Below, in pieces: positions 26,901 through 35,969 of a stretch of 64,000 nucleotides of DNA (within the stretch, counting starts at the first letter, position 1; every line of letters begins with the position of its first letter). The notes beneath the pieces are model-generated. The model saw only the letters and a list, made by a program, of their open reading frames with translations. It was not told where the DNA came from and did not search any database. The translations under genes and the position numbers were made by a program. The stretch is taken from assembly GCA_910580015.1 (NCBI GenBank), contig CAJTVT010000005.1, positions 1-64,000 of the forward strand. The letters are read 5' to 3'. The stretch is from an uncultured Lachnospiraceae bacterium. Lineage in GTDB: Bacteria > Bacillota > Clostridia > Lachnospirales > Lachnospiraceae.

Positions 26901-29900
26901 GAAATTACCCTGCGCAATACCAAGGATGAGACAGACAATACAGAGCTTGTAGTAACCAGAAAGTCCAATGAGTATACTGATTTGGCAAACTATAGAAGCA
27001 GAACCATTGAATTAAATGGTGTTAAGATTTCCGAAGGCGCACCTACTGGTGGCGATGGAAGCAATCCTGGTAATGAGAAATATTTGATTCCATGGAATTG
27101 GGATTTCAACGGTAACAAACTTGCAGATGCAGATAAGAAGCTGTATCACTGGAATACCAACGGCGGAACCAGTACCTGGACTTTGACCAAGGATTGGGAA
27201 GGACTTTCCAATGTGGTATTATATAAATTGACCGACGAAGGAAAGACAGACAAGACAGTTGTTAATGTTGTAAATAACCAGATTACACTTGAAAATATTG
27301 AGGCAGAGATTCCTTATGTAATCTATAAGGGTGAAAAAGCGCCTCTGGCTGTAGATTGGCAGACCACAAAGTATGTCTATGACACTGGATTTAATGATCC
27401 AGATATCAACAGCCATAGAACAATTTCCGGCGAAGGAACAGCATCCATCGCAGATAATGCTGGATATAACAATATGCTGAAGTTGGAAGGGGAAGTATCT
27501 GTAAGTACCAAGATTACCAACCTGAAAAAGGGTCAGAAGTATGCGCTGTATGTGGGCGTGGATAATAGAAGTACTTCTAAGGCTCATGTAACTGTAAAAT
27601 ATGGCAGTAAAGTATTGGGATCCAATTATGCTACCCGGTCCTTTGCACAGAATTATGTGAAGTCTGATCAACATCATACAAATGTTGGAACTGAGGCAGG
27701 CAGCAATGTCAGCTATTTCCAGAACATGTACGTATTCTTTACTGCGGAAGGCGGAACAGCAACTTTAAGTTTTGACCGTGAAGCAGGTGCAGGAGCTACT
27801 TATTTTGATGATATCCGTATTGTGGAAACAACTATGGATCCAATTTTAGAGACAGACGAAGAAGGAAACCCAACTGTATTGTTCAATGATTTTGAGGACA
27901 ATGCACAGGGAATCTGGCCATTTGTAATTTCTAATACAGAGGGTGTGGAAGATAACAGAATCCATCTTTCTGAGCGTCATGGCGAGTACACCCAGGCAGG
28001 ATATATGTGTAAGAAGGTGGACGACGTCATTGATGGTGACTGGTCTGTTAAGATAAATGGACTGTCACAGAGAAATAACCTGATTTACCAGACTGTTCCA
28101 GAGAATTTCCGTTTTGAGCCAGGGGAGACTTACTATGTATCCTTTGATTATCAGATGGGAAGCAACAGAGCATATGAGGTGCGTCTGGGTGATGGAACCG
28201 AGCGTAATGTGCAGAGCTGGGATTTAGCAGCAGCAGCAGGCGAAACCAAACGTTTTGGTGGATGCTTCACAGCAGGTGAGAGTGGAGAGAACTGGATTGG
28301 TATTTTCTCTACAGTGAATGAGACAGAAGATGGCGGATTGACTGGCAAGAAAGTGGATTTCGCTGGGTTTAAAGATTTTATTCTTGACAATCTGCGGATT
28401 GAAAAAGTAGAGGGTGGCATGTCTATCGATAAGACTTATACAGAGGTGACCACATCTACAGATAAGATTGACCTTAGTGCAATCTTCACAGAGGGTGTAG
28501 ACCCGAACACCGACGTAACATGGACTTCTTTCGATGAAGACGTGGCGCGTGTGAACAGCAATGGAACAGTTATGTTTGTAGACTTTGGTTCCGCTCTGAT
28601 TCGTGCAACAGCTAAGATCGGTGGCAAAGAGATTAGTGCGGTCAGCGTGGTATATTATCCAGATCGCTATACTGCAGTAGACAATTATGAAGACGTATGG
28701 CAGAATACAGAAGAACCCTCAGGCGAAGGTGCTGGAAGTGGTAGAGCTATACATGCATTAGACGGCAATCCAAATAGTATATGGCATTCAAATTGGAGTG
28801 GATCTGGATTTACAGTTTCTGAGAATAATCCAGCAATTATTACCGTAAAATATACAGAGGATATTTCTAATTACAACATTTTAGGATTTATGCAGAGACC
28901 ATCCGGTGGAAGCAATGGATTGGTTAAGAAATATGAATGTCTCGTTGGTTCAGCGTATGATGAAGAGACTATGACTGTAACAGGCGAAAATGGAGCAGCA
29001 GCCTATACCACAGGTGTAGTAAACGCTAAGAAAACGAAAAATGGGGAGACAGAGTTATTTGAGTTCCCAGAAGGTACACATGGAAATTATCTTCAGATTC
29101 GTGTCCTTCAAGGACAGGGTAATTATGCAGCGATAGCTGAAGTTCTGGTAAATACCGTAATTTCTTATGATACACCAGAAGAAAGAGCATCTATGCAGGA
29201 TAATCTGAATGAGATTGAAGCAGAATTGCAGCAGGTTAAGATAGCACAGGATGAGTTGAAAGCAGCCCTGGAAGCAGCAGGAGATATCTATGCTGGCGGT
29301 GAGAGCTTCTATTCAGCAGAGAGTTGGTCAAACTTTGAGACAGTATATCATAATGTACTTGCTTCAGAGTCTACAAATCCGACAAGACTGGCACAGTTGA
29401 AAGCTACATTATTAGAAGCACAGAATGGTCTGGTAGAGCTTACAGAGTCAGAGAAGAGACTTGAGAAGGCTTTGAAAGATCTCAAGACAGCTCTGGAAGT
29501 TGCACAGCCAGTATATGACGCAGGTCAGAATGATTACTCCAATGCAACCTGGAAAGCATTTACAAAGGCATTTGATGCAGCAAAGGCAGGACAGTCTTCT
29601 ACGGATGCAGAAGAGTTAGAGAAATTGAAAGTTGATCTCGTAACAGCACAGGATTCTCTGAAGAACGTTACGGAATCAGAACGTGAAATTGAAGCAGCAC
29701 AGAGAGCGTTGAGTGATAAGATCAATGCAGCAAAAGCTATTTATGACGCAGGTCAGAATGACTATTCTGATGCAACTTGGGAAGCATTTGAGGAAGCATA
29801 TGTTGAGGCACAGTTAGGCGTTGATTCCTTAAGCATCTCAAAACTGAACAGATTGAGTGCAACGCTTGAAAAGGCTCAGTCTGAATTGAAGAAAGCGGAT

Positions 29901-30713
29901 GAAACTGATGATGTAAGGAAACAGCTCGAAGAAGCAAGAGAGGAACTTCTGAAAGTAATTGCAAAGGCAGATCCTATCTTTAATGCAGGTATGAAGAATT
30001 ACACCACATCAAGCTGGGAAGAATTTGAATCTGCATATACAAGCTCTTTGACAGCGAAGAAGACAGGAAGCATTTCCAAGCTGAAACGTCTGACAGAAAG
30101 ACTTACCAATGCAATCAATGATCTGGAAGAGAAGATGAAGGTTGGAGATACCATCACAGTTGGCAAGGTGAAATACAAAGTAACCAGCACAACGAAGAAG
30201 ACTGTGACAGCAGTAAAGGGAACCGATAAGAATGCAACCTCTATTTCTCTGGCATCTAAAGTAAGAATTAAGGGTGAGACCTGCAAGGTTACGAAGATTG
30301 AGCCAAAGGCATTCTACAAGTATACAAAACTGAAGGATATCTATATCAGCAGTTATGTGACATCCATCGGAAAATCCAGCTTCCAGGGATGTACCAAATT
30401 ATCAAGAGTAACCATTGGCAAGAGCGTAACAACCATCGGTGAGAGCGCATTTAATGGCTGTACCGCATTGAAAGAGATCGCAATTGGCAAGAAAGTAAGC
30501 AAGATTGGAAAGAAAGCATTCTATAACTGCAAGAACCTGAAGAAGGTGCAGTATCTTGCAACTGCTGTTAAGAAGATTGACACGCAGGCGTTCAAGAAGA
30601 CAAATGCGAAGATGACAGTTACCGTTCCGAAGGGAACATCTACAAAGACACGTAACAACATCAAGTCTATGATGATCAAAGCTGGAATGAACAAAAAAGC
30701 GACTGTAAAATAA
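23907..30713 (+). CDS. GH101 endo-alpha-N-acetylgalactosaminidase, four FIVAR repeats
   Basis: This 2268-residue paralogue of the preceding gene has the same domain order: signal peptide (MKKRTVTKLLSC ... TAWA), acidic linker, N-terminal beta-sandwich with 'AVDGKYDDWAQDP', regulatory-like domain, and GH101 catalytic region with nucleophile D839 ('FIYVDVWGN') and acid/base E878 ('FTTEWG'). Big2-like, CBM32-like, four FIVAR-type repeats and the leucine-rich C-terminal domain follow. It is 383 residues shorter than the first enzyme, which equals about five repeat units. A loop after the nucleophile is longer (NGVNDSGTSGDSYED), which may change substrate fit. The start at ATG 23907 lies 8 bases after AGAGGT. 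Both enzymes would act outside the cell on host mucin. Confidence 0.95.
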   Translation: MKKRTVTKLLSCMLAFSMVATAAPVTAWADEIPAAQEALEDAGDEGQAAVQEDTGEVQEDTKQEDTEVVEEPEDLGNVEADVTEGAATPEPEAIVGRSIAVDGKYDDWAQDPATVKGNDAINEVTDAGFLHLQSGSQNGNSVTDANQYPAMFLNPKTFDFTQDGYFEYDVWPMLDAKDTRFGFYFDYDTPAKGMFIGYDSGGWFWQKYGVEGNPYAATGVAAPAKGTWTKVRVEWTAEGKFSLYVGGQKAIDNLDSGMTHNSEGKIAIKCGTFETAYTNMYFNNIYYPGQDTVEGNHITGKVVDDNGNPVAGATVATGKATAQTAEDGTYDLEVLDGTHTVTASKEGYVSAEISVPVDGGNAVADDIVLYVSEGFETRTLTTEEMDVKVARDFPSIVQYEMKKGDLKDKIFYGQTERLMNIKINGVSIKVKKDDIKATFTDKAATYEMKLKGENIDCVLTAVISVEGNTASFDITNVKNNMTELDENGYVLYPVQSIEIPNHSLISVNSSQTNAHLKGAKMSSDTRRSGDRDFDVVNGMTLTNGASSEDFMYAFINNNEMSAGLWSNSENSGTNVASYIGGGGADNTRVIANATTAGEVTTLGLSSAKWYYDRRVSTPVVIGNDDTGTSTTEERTYVVGHDIMPSAKVVITGDENGDEDIDWQDGAVAFRSIMHNPFKCEEVPELVNYRIAMNFGSQAANPFLMNLDGVKRVYLNTEGLGQGVLLKGYGSEGHDSGHPDYGDIGRRIGGAEDMNKLLVEGKKMGALFGVHVNASEMYTEAKAFSNELSRGYNGIASGWNWLDQGIGINARYDLATKSRENRFKDLYNQVGENLDFIYVDVWGNGVNDSGTSGDSYEDAWASRMLAREINRLGWRFTTEWGPTQEYDSTLQHWAADLAYGGYQSKGENSAVMRFLRNHQKDSWIADYPSYDGAAQSPLLGGLNMTDFEGWQGRINLKNYITVMFRHNLITKYLQHYQVVDWEDGTPVTLNSGETWTPEMEITLRNTKDETDNTELVVTRKSNEYTDLANYRSRTIELNGVKISEGAPTGGDGSNPGNEKYLIPWNWDFNGNKLADADKKLYHWNTNGGTSTWTLTKDWEGLSNVVLYKLTDEGKTDKTVVNVVNNQITLENIEAEIPYVIYKGEKAPLAVDWQTTKYVYDTGFNDPDINSHRTISGEGTASIADNAGYNNMLKLEGEVSVSTKITNLKKGQKYALYVGVDNRSTSKAHVTVKYGSKVLGSNYATRSFAQNYVKSDQHHTNVGTEAGSNVSYFQNMYVFFTAEGGTATLSFDREAGAGATYFDDIRIVETTMDPILETDEEGNPTVLFNDFEDNAQGIWPFVISNTEGVEDNRIHLSERHGEYTQAGYMCKKVDDVIDGDWSVKINGLSQRNNLIYQTVPENFRFEPGETYYVSFDYQMGSNRAYEVRLGDGTERNVQSWDLAAAAGETKRFGGCFTAGESGENWIGIFSTVNETEDGGLTGKKVDFAGFKDFILDNLRIEKVEGGMSIDKTYTEVTTSTDKIDLSAIFTEGVDPNTDVTWTSFDEDVARVNSNGTVMFVDFGSALIRATAKIGGKEISAVSVVYYPDRYTAVDNYEDVWQNTEEPSGEGAGSGRAIHALDGNPNSIWHSNWSGSGFTVSENNPAIITVKYTEDISNYNILGFMQRPSGGSNGLVKKYECLVGSAYDEETMTVTGENGAAAYTTGVVNAKKTKNGETELFEFPEGTHGNYLQIRVLQGQGNYAAIAEVLVNTVISYDTPEERASMQDNLNEIEAELQQVKIAQDELKAALEAAGDIYAGGESFYSAESWSNFETVYHNVLASESTNPTRLAQLKATLLEAQNGLVELTESEKRLEKALKDLKTALEVAQPVYDAGQNDYSNATWKAFTKAFDAAKAGQSSTDAEELEKLKVDLVTAQDSLKNVTESEREIEAAQRALSDKINAAKAIYDAGQNDYSDATWEAFEEAYVEAQLGVDSLSISKLNRLSATLEKAQSELKKADETDDVRKQLEEAREELLKVIAKADPIFNAGMKNYTTSSWEEFESAYTSSLTAKKTGSISKLKRLTERLTNAINDLEEKMKVGDTITVGKVKYKVTSTTKKTVTAVKGTDKNATSISLASKVRIKGETCKVTKIEPKAFYKYTKLKDIYISSYVTSIGKSSFQGCTKLSRVTIGKSVTTIGESAFNGCTALKEIAIGKKVSKIGKKAFYNCKNLKKVQYLATAVKKIDTQAFKKTNAKMTVTVPKGTSTKTRNNIKSMMIKAGMNKKATVK
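29987..30601 (+). repeat. 615-bp block identical to 22416-23030
   Basis: Second copy of the identical 3' block; it covers the last FIVAR repeat and most of the leucine-rich domain. Confidence 0.9.
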
Positions 30714-30742
30714 GCAGTTGAGAAGTAGCTAAGAAATAAGAT

Positions 30743-30787
30743 ACCGCCGCACTTTGGATAGGAAATATCTGAAGTGCGGCGGTGTTT
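30743..30787 (+). terminator. Terminator of second GH101 gene
   Basis: A perfect 12-bp stem ACCGCCGCACTT/AAGTGCGGCGGT is followed by GTTTTTT. Confidence 0.85.
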
Positions 30788-30813
30788 TTTGATCAGAGAA
30801 ATACCTTGATTTG

Positions 30814-30842
30814 TTGAACTTTATAGAAAATCGTGTTATGAT
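30814..30842 (+). promoter_or_regulatory. Promoter of the hydE-hydG operon
   Basis: TTGAAC (30814-30819), 17 bp, TATGAT (30837-30842). The predicted start is near 30849. Confidence 0.7.
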
Positions 30843-30848
30843 AAGTAC

Positions 30849-31051
30849 ACTAGGTGAGCAGGAAGAGCTTTTGATGATAAGCTTCTGACTGTAAACCGGA
30901 GATTAATTTGTTATTTGGATAAAATACCAATATGATGTTGATAAGCAAACCAGACCACAAGGGTGTCCTGAAGGGAACGGTGCAGCGGCAAAGAGTGATA
31001 GAATAAGTATGTATGTTAGCTGCCCCTGTGCCCTTTGGCACAGGGGTTTTT
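30849..31051 (+). ncRNA. Attenuator-like leader RNA upstream of hydE
   Basis: The leader is about 200 nt. It ends in a strong intrinsic terminator, CCCCTGTGCC/GGCACAGGGG (31023-31032 with 31037-31046) plus TTTTT, placed directly before the AGGAGG of hydE. An alternative pairing, GGTGCAGC (30979-30986) with GCTGCCCC (31019-31026), overlaps the 5' arm of the terminator and would act as antiterminator. Upstream are a hairpin GAAGAGCTT/AAGCTTC and conserved-looking purine-rich segments. It does not match the riboswitch or T-box consensus sequences I know; the ligand is unknown. Confidence 0.6.
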
Positions 31052-31061
31052 AGGAGGATTT

Positions 31062-32123
31062 ATGGATCAGCCCAGACAGTTGATAGACAAACTAGAAGAA
31101 ACATCCAGACTTACGAAAGAGGAATGGATAGTATTGATTGGTGGACAAAATGAAGATCTTGCACAGTATCTTTTTGAAAAAGCGAGACGATTGCAAACGC
31201 AGTATTTTGGAAATCGAATCTATATCCGTGGATTGATAGAGTTTACCAATTACTGTAAAAATGACTGTTATTACTGTGGAATCCGAAGAAGTAACAGGCA
31301 GACAGAACGCTACCGTTTGACGAAAGAGCAGATTATGGAATGTTGCAAGGACGGTTATCGATTAGGGTTTCGTACATTTGTACTTCAGGGAGGCGAGGAT
31401 GGGTGTTTTACACAAGAAAAACTAGAAGATCTTGTGTATACAATAAAGGCAGATTATCCAGATTGTGCGATTACACTTTCCTTGGGAGAACGGTCTAAGG
31501 AGAGCTATGAAGGGCTTTTTCGAGCGGGGGCAGACCGTTATCTGTTGCGGCATGAGACGGCAGATGAAGCCCATTACCAGACACTTCACCCGAAAGAATT
31601 GTCGGTGAAAAAGCGGAAACAATGTCTTTGGGATTTAAAGAAGATTGGTTATCAGACAGGAACTGGATTTATGGTGGGAAGCCCAGGACAGACCCCAGAA
31701 CATTTGGCAAAGGATCTGTTGTTTATTCGGGAACTGGAACCACATATGGTGGGAATTGGGCCATTTATCCCTCATCATGAGACCCCATTTGCTGGGGAAC
31801 CTGGGGGAACAGTGGAACAGACATTGTTTCTGATTGGGTTATTGCGTGTGATGCTGCCAAAGCTCTTGTTACCTGCCACAACTGCCCTGGGAACGATTGA
31901 TCCCAGGGGGAGGGAAAAAGGAATTTTGGCAGGGGCAAATGTGGTGATGCCGAATCTGTCTCCCACCTCTGTTCGGAAAAAATATGAACTTTATGACAAC
32001 AAAATCTGTACTGGAGATGAGGCGGCAGAATGTCGCAGTTGTTTGAATCGTAGAATGGAAAAGATTGGTTATCGTTTGGTAATAGATCGTGGAGATTATG
32101 GTGTAAAATGTTTGGAGGACTAA
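31062..32123 (+). CDS. hydE: [FeFe]-hydrogenase maturase HydE
   Basis: HydE is a radical SAM enzyme that helps build the 2Fe subcluster of the hydrogenase H-cluster. The 353-residue protein has the CX3CX2C motif in 'FTNYCKNDCYYCGIRR' binding the [4Fe-4S] cluster, the 'GGED' region ('LQGGEDGCF') for SAM, and family motifs 'LRHETADEAHY' and 'GFMVGSPGQT'. The start at ATG 31062 is 4-5 bases after AGGAGG; an upstream in-frame TTG would lie in the terminator hairpin. hydG follows after 13 bases. hydF and the hydrogenase itself are not in this window. Confidence 0.96.
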   Translation: MDQPRQLIDKLEETSRLTKEEWIVLIGGQNEDLAQYLFEKARRLQTQYFGNRIYIRGLIEFTNYCKNDCYYCGIRRSNRQTERYRLTKEQIMECCKDGYRLGFRTFVLQGGEDGCFTQEKLEDLVYTIKADYPDCAITLSLGERSKESYEGLFRAGADRYLLRHETADEAHYQTLHPKELSVKKRKQCLWDLKKIGYQTGTGFMVGSPGQTPEHLAKDLLFIRELEPHMVGIGPFIPHHETPFAGEPGGTVEQTLFLIGLLRVMLPKLLLPATTALGTIDPRGREKGILAGANVVMPNLSPTSVRKKYELYDNKICTGDEAAECRSCLNRRMEKIGYRLVIDRGDYGVKCLED

Positions 32124-32136
32124 AGGAGGATAAAAT

Positions 32137-33555
32137 ATGTACAATGTTATGTCACCAAAAGCAGAAGAATTTATTAGCCATGAAGAGATTTTGGAATCTC
32201 TGGCGTATGCACAGGACAATAGGAACAATCGGGAATTGATTGATAAAATTCTTGACAAAGCGAGGGAAAAAAAGGGTCTGTCTCATCGGGAAGCAGCCGT
32301 ATTATTAGATTGTGAACTTGAAGACAAGAACCAGGAAATTTATGCCCTTGCGGAACAGATCAAAAAGGATTTTTATGGAAATCGCATTGTGATGTTTGCG
32401 CCATTGTATTTGTCAAATTATTGTATTAATGGCTGTGAATATTGTCCATATCATTTGAAAAATAAGCACATAGCCAGAAAGAAATTGACCCAGGAGGAGA
32501 TTGTCAAAGAGGTGACAGCGCTGCAGGATATGGGACATAAACGATTGGCCTTGGAAGCAGGAGAGGATCCCGTGAATAACCCGATTGAGTATATCTTGGA
32601 ATGTATCAAGACAATCTATGGCATTAAGCATAAGAATGGGGCAATCCGCCGTGTCAATGTCAATATTGCAGCTACTACAGTGGAGAATTACCAGAAGTTA
32701 AAAGAGGCAGGCATTGGCACTTATATCTTATTCCAAGAGACTTACAATAAGGAATCATATGAGAAACTGCATCCAACAGGACCAAAACATGATTATGCAT
32801 ATCATACGGAAGCTATGGACCGTGCTATGGATGGTGGGATAGATGATGTGGGTTTAGGGGTGTTGTTTGGACTGAATAATTATCAATATGATTTTATTGG
32901 AATTTTGATGCATGCAGAGCATTTAGAAGCCTATAAAGGGGTAGGTCCTCATACCATCAGTGTTCCACGTCTGCGTCGTGCAGATGATATTGACCCAGAT
33001 GTATTTGACAATGGCATTTCAGATGAGATGTTTGCAAAAATAGTGGCCTGTATTCGAATTGCAGTACCCTATACGGGGATGATTGTGTCCACCAGAGAGA
33101 GCCAGAAATGTCGAGAGAAGGTTCTGCATTTAGGAATTTCACAGATCAGTGGAGCTTCCAGAACCAGCGTGGGAGGTTACGCTGAGCCAGAACCAGAGGA
33201 GGAAAATTCGGCGCAATTTGATGTTAGCGATAACCGTACCTTGGATGAAGTGGTGAAATGGTTGATGGAGATGGGATATGTTCCCAGTTTCTGCACAGCA
33301 TGTTATCGAGAAGGTAGAACAGGAGATCGATTTATGACACTGTTAAAAAGTGGGCAGATTGTCAACTGTTGTCATCCCAACGCCCTTATGACCTTAAAGG
33401 AATATTTAGAGGATTATGCCTCAGAGGAGACTTGTGCAGTGGGAAATCAGCTTATAGAAAAAGAACTGGATGTGATCACCAATCCTAAGGTGAAAGAGAA
33501 AGTGATAGATTATCTTGCCAATATCCACAAAGGACAGCGAGATTTTCGGTTTTAG
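32137..33555 (+). CDS. hydG: [FeFe]-hydrogenase maturase HydG (tyrosine lyase)
   Basis: HydG cleaves tyrosine to p-cresol and dehydroglycine and makes the CO and CN ligands of the H-cluster. The 472-residue protein has the radical SAM motif CX3CX2C in 'NYCINGCEYCPYH' and the C-terminal auxiliary cluster motif 'FCTACYREGRTGDRFM' with a further Cys pair in 'IVNCCHPNAL'. Length matches the family. Upstream AAAGGAGG and the 13-base gap to hydE indicate translation from the same mRNA, so it shares the attenuator leader. Presence of both genes implies hydrogen-evolving fermentation. Confidence 0.97.
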   Translation: MYNVMSPKAEEFISHEEILESLAYAQDNRNNRELIDKILDKAREKKGLSHREAAVLLDCELEDKNQEIYALAEQIKKDFYGNRIVMFAPLYLSNYCINGCEYCPYHLKNKHIARKKLTQEEIVKEVTALQDMGHKRLALEAGEDPVNNPIEYILECIKTIYGIKHKNGAIRRVNVNIAATTVENYQKLKEAGIGTYILFQETYNKESYEKLHPTGPKHDYAYHTEAMDRAMDGGIDDVGLGVLFGLNNYQYDFIGILMHAEHLEAYKGVGPHTISVPRLRRADDIDPDVFDNGISDEMFAKIVACIRIAVPYTGMIVSTRESQKCREKVLHLGISQISGASRTSVGGYAEPEPEEENSAQFDVSDNRTLDEVVKWLMEMGYVPSFCTACYREGRTGDRFMTLLKSGQIVNCCHPNALMTLKEYLEDYASEETCAVGNQLIEKELDVITNPKVKEKVIDYLANIHKGQRDFRF

Positions 33556-33690
33556 AATATCGTGCAACAGGCATTATTTACAACAAAAAAAAGCCTTTCC
33601 AAACATAAACACTGTGGAATATGATTTATTAATACGATACAATACACAGTAGAATATTTATGTTGTTATACCAAAGGGAGGGACATGTAC

Positions 33691-34416
33691 ATGAAAATTA
33701 GTGGAATTAGCGGACAAATGAGTCCTGTTGGCGGTTTTTCAAATGCAGATCCTGAGACAAAAAGTCTTCAGAAACAGATTGCAGAAAAACAGAAGCAGCT
33801 TCAGGAGCTTTCTTCCAATGAGGAAATGAGCATGGAAGAAAAGATGAAAAAGCGTCAAGATATTCAAAAAGAAATTACAGATTTGAACAACCAGCTTCGA
33901 CAACATCAGATTGACCAAAGAAAAGAAAAACAGCAGGCTAATCGTTCTCCTATGGATGATATGATGGGTGAAAATAAGGACACAAAGGCGAAGAAGGGGA
34001 CGAACCAGAGCGCAGGGATGTCTCAGGCAAGTATGAAGGCTATGATCACAGCAGATTCTGCCATGAACCAGGCGAAAGTCTATGAGAGTGTAGCCACAGA
34101 TATGGAAGGAAGAGCCAAAATTCTTGCGTCGGAGATCAAGACGGATGCAGCACATGGTGGCAATGTAGAGGACAAACAGGAAGAGCTAGCTGAAGTAGAA
34201 GAGAAAGCACAAAAAGCAATATCTGGGCAGGTTTCCCAATTGACGGACGCCAATAAAACTATGGATGAAGCAGCGAAAGAGACAGACAAGACAGAAGAAC
34301 GTGCAAAAGAGGAAGAGGACACAAAAGCTGTGAAACAGTTAGATCCAGAGCAAGTTTTGGTGGAACAGCAGGAGTCCAAACCAGAAGTGTATGTTCCCAT
34401 TGATATTCGCCTGTAA
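33691..34416 (+). CDS. FlxA-like coiled-coil protein
   Basis: This is a 241-residue soluble protein. The N-terminus 'MKISGISGQMSPVGG' and the heptad-rich part 'KSLQKQIAEKQKQLQEL' ... 'MKKRQDIQKEITDLNNQL' match the FlxA family, which is often expressed with flagellar genes. The C-terminal half is acidic, helical and Ala/Glu/Lys-rich, ending 'VYVPIDIRL'. The start at ATG 33691 lies 8 bases after GGGAGGG; the ATG at 33685 is too close. No clear sigma-28 promoter was found. A role in motility is inferred from family and from the flagellin locus elsewhere in the window. Confidence 0.7.
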   Translation: MKISGISGQMSPVGGFSNADPETKSLQKQIAEKQKQLQELSSNEEMSMEEKMKKRQDIQKEITDLNNQLRQHQIDQRKEKQQANRSPMDDMMGENKDTKAKKGTNQSAGMSQASMKAMITADSAMNQAKVYESVATDMEGRAKILASEIKTDAAHGGNVEDKQEELAEVEEKAQKAISGQVSQLTDANKTMDEAAKETDKTEERAKEEEDTKAVKQLDPEQVLVEQQESKPEVYVPIDIRL

Positions 34417-34462
34417 AGGGTGACGAATGTCTGGAATTAGTATTTGAAACATTAGCAGGAAG

Positions 34463-34508
34463 AATAAGCTCATTTGTTTCTTGACAGAAACAGATGAGTT
34501 TATTTTTA
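34463..34508 (+). terminator. Terminator after the FlxA-like gene
   Basis: AATAAGCTCAT pairs with ATGAGTTTATT, with an inner TGTTTC/GAAACA stem, followed by TTTTTA. Confidence 0.75.
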
Positions 34509-34841
34509 TGAATATAAAATTATGTAAGAAAGTGCTAAATGTTGATTCTGTAAAACATAGATTAAAATCGATTATTCTTGCCATGGCCGCAGCCTTTGGA
34601 TATAATAGAAACAAGCACTTAGAAAGCAGGCGAACTCCATGCTTAATATGATATTGTGATACACAAGGCCAAGGAAGTTTGTCTTGAATCACATTAGCCG
34701 CAATAGCAGAGAGGTATCATACCTTATGTGGCGGTGTATATCAATGATGCGAAGAGACAATTTTTTGACATTTTGTATTATTAAGCTGAGGTTTGCCAGC
34801 ATAGGATAAATTAACAAGAAACCAACCAGAGGAATGAAATC
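34509..34841. other. Intergenic region, no supported gene
   Basis: A 47-codon ORF from 34508 overlaps the terminator and has no ribosome site. TTGACA at about 34768 has no -10 at the usual distance. Nothing else is recognised. Confidence 0.3.
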
Positions 34842-35846
34842 ATGAGCATACAAGATAAAGTAGAACATATCTTAAAGAATATCCATTTGTTGTTTTCAAG
34901 GAGTCAGATTTATGACGAAAGCGGTCAATGGATTATTGTAGAGAAATCCCAATTCTTTGATCTGTTAGAGGAGTTAAATCTTGCAATTTATGAGGTGATG
35001 GATCAGTATGAGGCAACTACACAGAAACATGAGTTGGCAAAGCGGCGGTGTGAAAAACAGGGAGAAGAGATTATACAAAAGGCCAACAGACATGCAGACG
35101 ATATTTATGCAGCGTCCATTATGTATACAGACGATGCCATAAATCGCATATGCCACATTATGGAGGATGCCAACGAGTCCGTCAAGAAGATTTATAACAA
35201 ACTCAATACACAGATGGAAGAAGAACGAGAGCGGGTCCGCCATAATCAATTAGAATTGACAGGGCAACTTCAGGATTTTGCAGACACCCAGAAATATGTT
35301 AAAATTATCGAAGAAATTAATAAAAAATTGGAACGGGAGCGCTTACAGGAGATTCAGGGAATGAAAGAAAAACGGATTCAGAATGAGGGCAAATCCTATT
35401 CCGCAGTTCAACCGGAAATACGGGTAAATCAGGCGTATTTTGAGCGCGCTGGAAAGAGTTATGAATTGACAAAGCCAGAGATCAATCCCCGTAAAGAAGA
35501 AGAACAGAGTCTTGCGAGGGTGACAGGAAAAGAGTTTGCGGAAAGCCTGCGGCGCCGAGCAGCAAAAACAAAAGAAAAATCTTTGGAAATTACGGATATG
35601 TCTGAAGAAATAGAAGATATGCCGCAAAAAGAGCTTGATTTTGGCACGGAGATTGAAACAATATCTCAAGGAATTTTAGAAGGTGTGGACGAAGTATATC
35701 AAGAGGAGACAGTTTCTCCTGAGGAAGCGCCGGAAATTTATGTCGATCTGGATGCAGAGTATTTTAAATGGAAAGAAGGGGAGGGAACAGAAGAAACTGC
35801 GCCCGCAGGGAAAAAAGGGCGTAGATTATTGTTCGGCAGGAAATAA
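34842..35846 (+). CDS. Hypothetical coiled-coil protein
   Basis: This is a 334-residue protein with no signal peptide or membrane segment. Residues 25-150 form a long helical region ('IVEKSQFFDLLEELNLAIYE' then 'KQGEEIIQKANRHADDIYAA') resembling DivIVA-like or V-ATPase subunit H-like coiled coils that are often so annotated in Clostridia. The middle is charged, the C-terminal 100 residues are acidic ('EEIEDMPQKELDFG'), and the last residues are basic (KKGRRLLFGRK). AGAGGAA lies before ATG. The function is not known; cell-envelope or division scaffolding is one possibility. Confidence 0.6.
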   Translation: MSIQDKVEHILKNIHLLFSRSQIYDESGQWIIVEKSQFFDLLEELNLAIYEVMDQYEATTQKHELAKRRCEKQGEEIIQKANRHADDIYAASIMYTDDAINRICHIMEDANESVKKIYNKLNTQMEEERERVRHNQLELTGQLQDFADTQKYVKIIEEINKKLERERLQEIQGMKEKRIQNEGKSYSAVQPEIRVNQAYFERAGKSYELTKPEINPRKEEEQSLARVTGKEFAESLRRRAAKTKEKSLEITDMSEEIEDMPQKELDFGTEIETISQGILEGVDEVYQEETVSPEEAPEIYVDLDAEYFKWKEGEGTEETAPAGKKGRRLLFGRK

Positions 35847-35969
35847 AGCGCAAAAAGGTCTATCAGGAAAAGATAAATTTCACCATACATGGTTCTAAAT
35901 CATTTGAGATTACAACCATAAGGTATATCAATCTTATTTTCCAATAGACCCTAATTTTTGGAACATATA

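Noticed and set aside
15187..30713. Two GH101 genes as one assembly artefact
   Set aside because: Apart from the 615-bp tail, the genes, leaders and terminators differ throughout, so they are true paralogues.
30849..31051. T-box or cobalamin riboswitch before hydE
   Set aside because: No T-box AGGGTGG(N)ACCGCG element and no B12-box were found; the leader is kept only as an unclassified attenuator.
34508..34651. 47-codon ORF after the FlxA-like gene
   Set aside because: Its start lies at the end of the terminator and has no ribosome site; the protein sequence is not recognisable.
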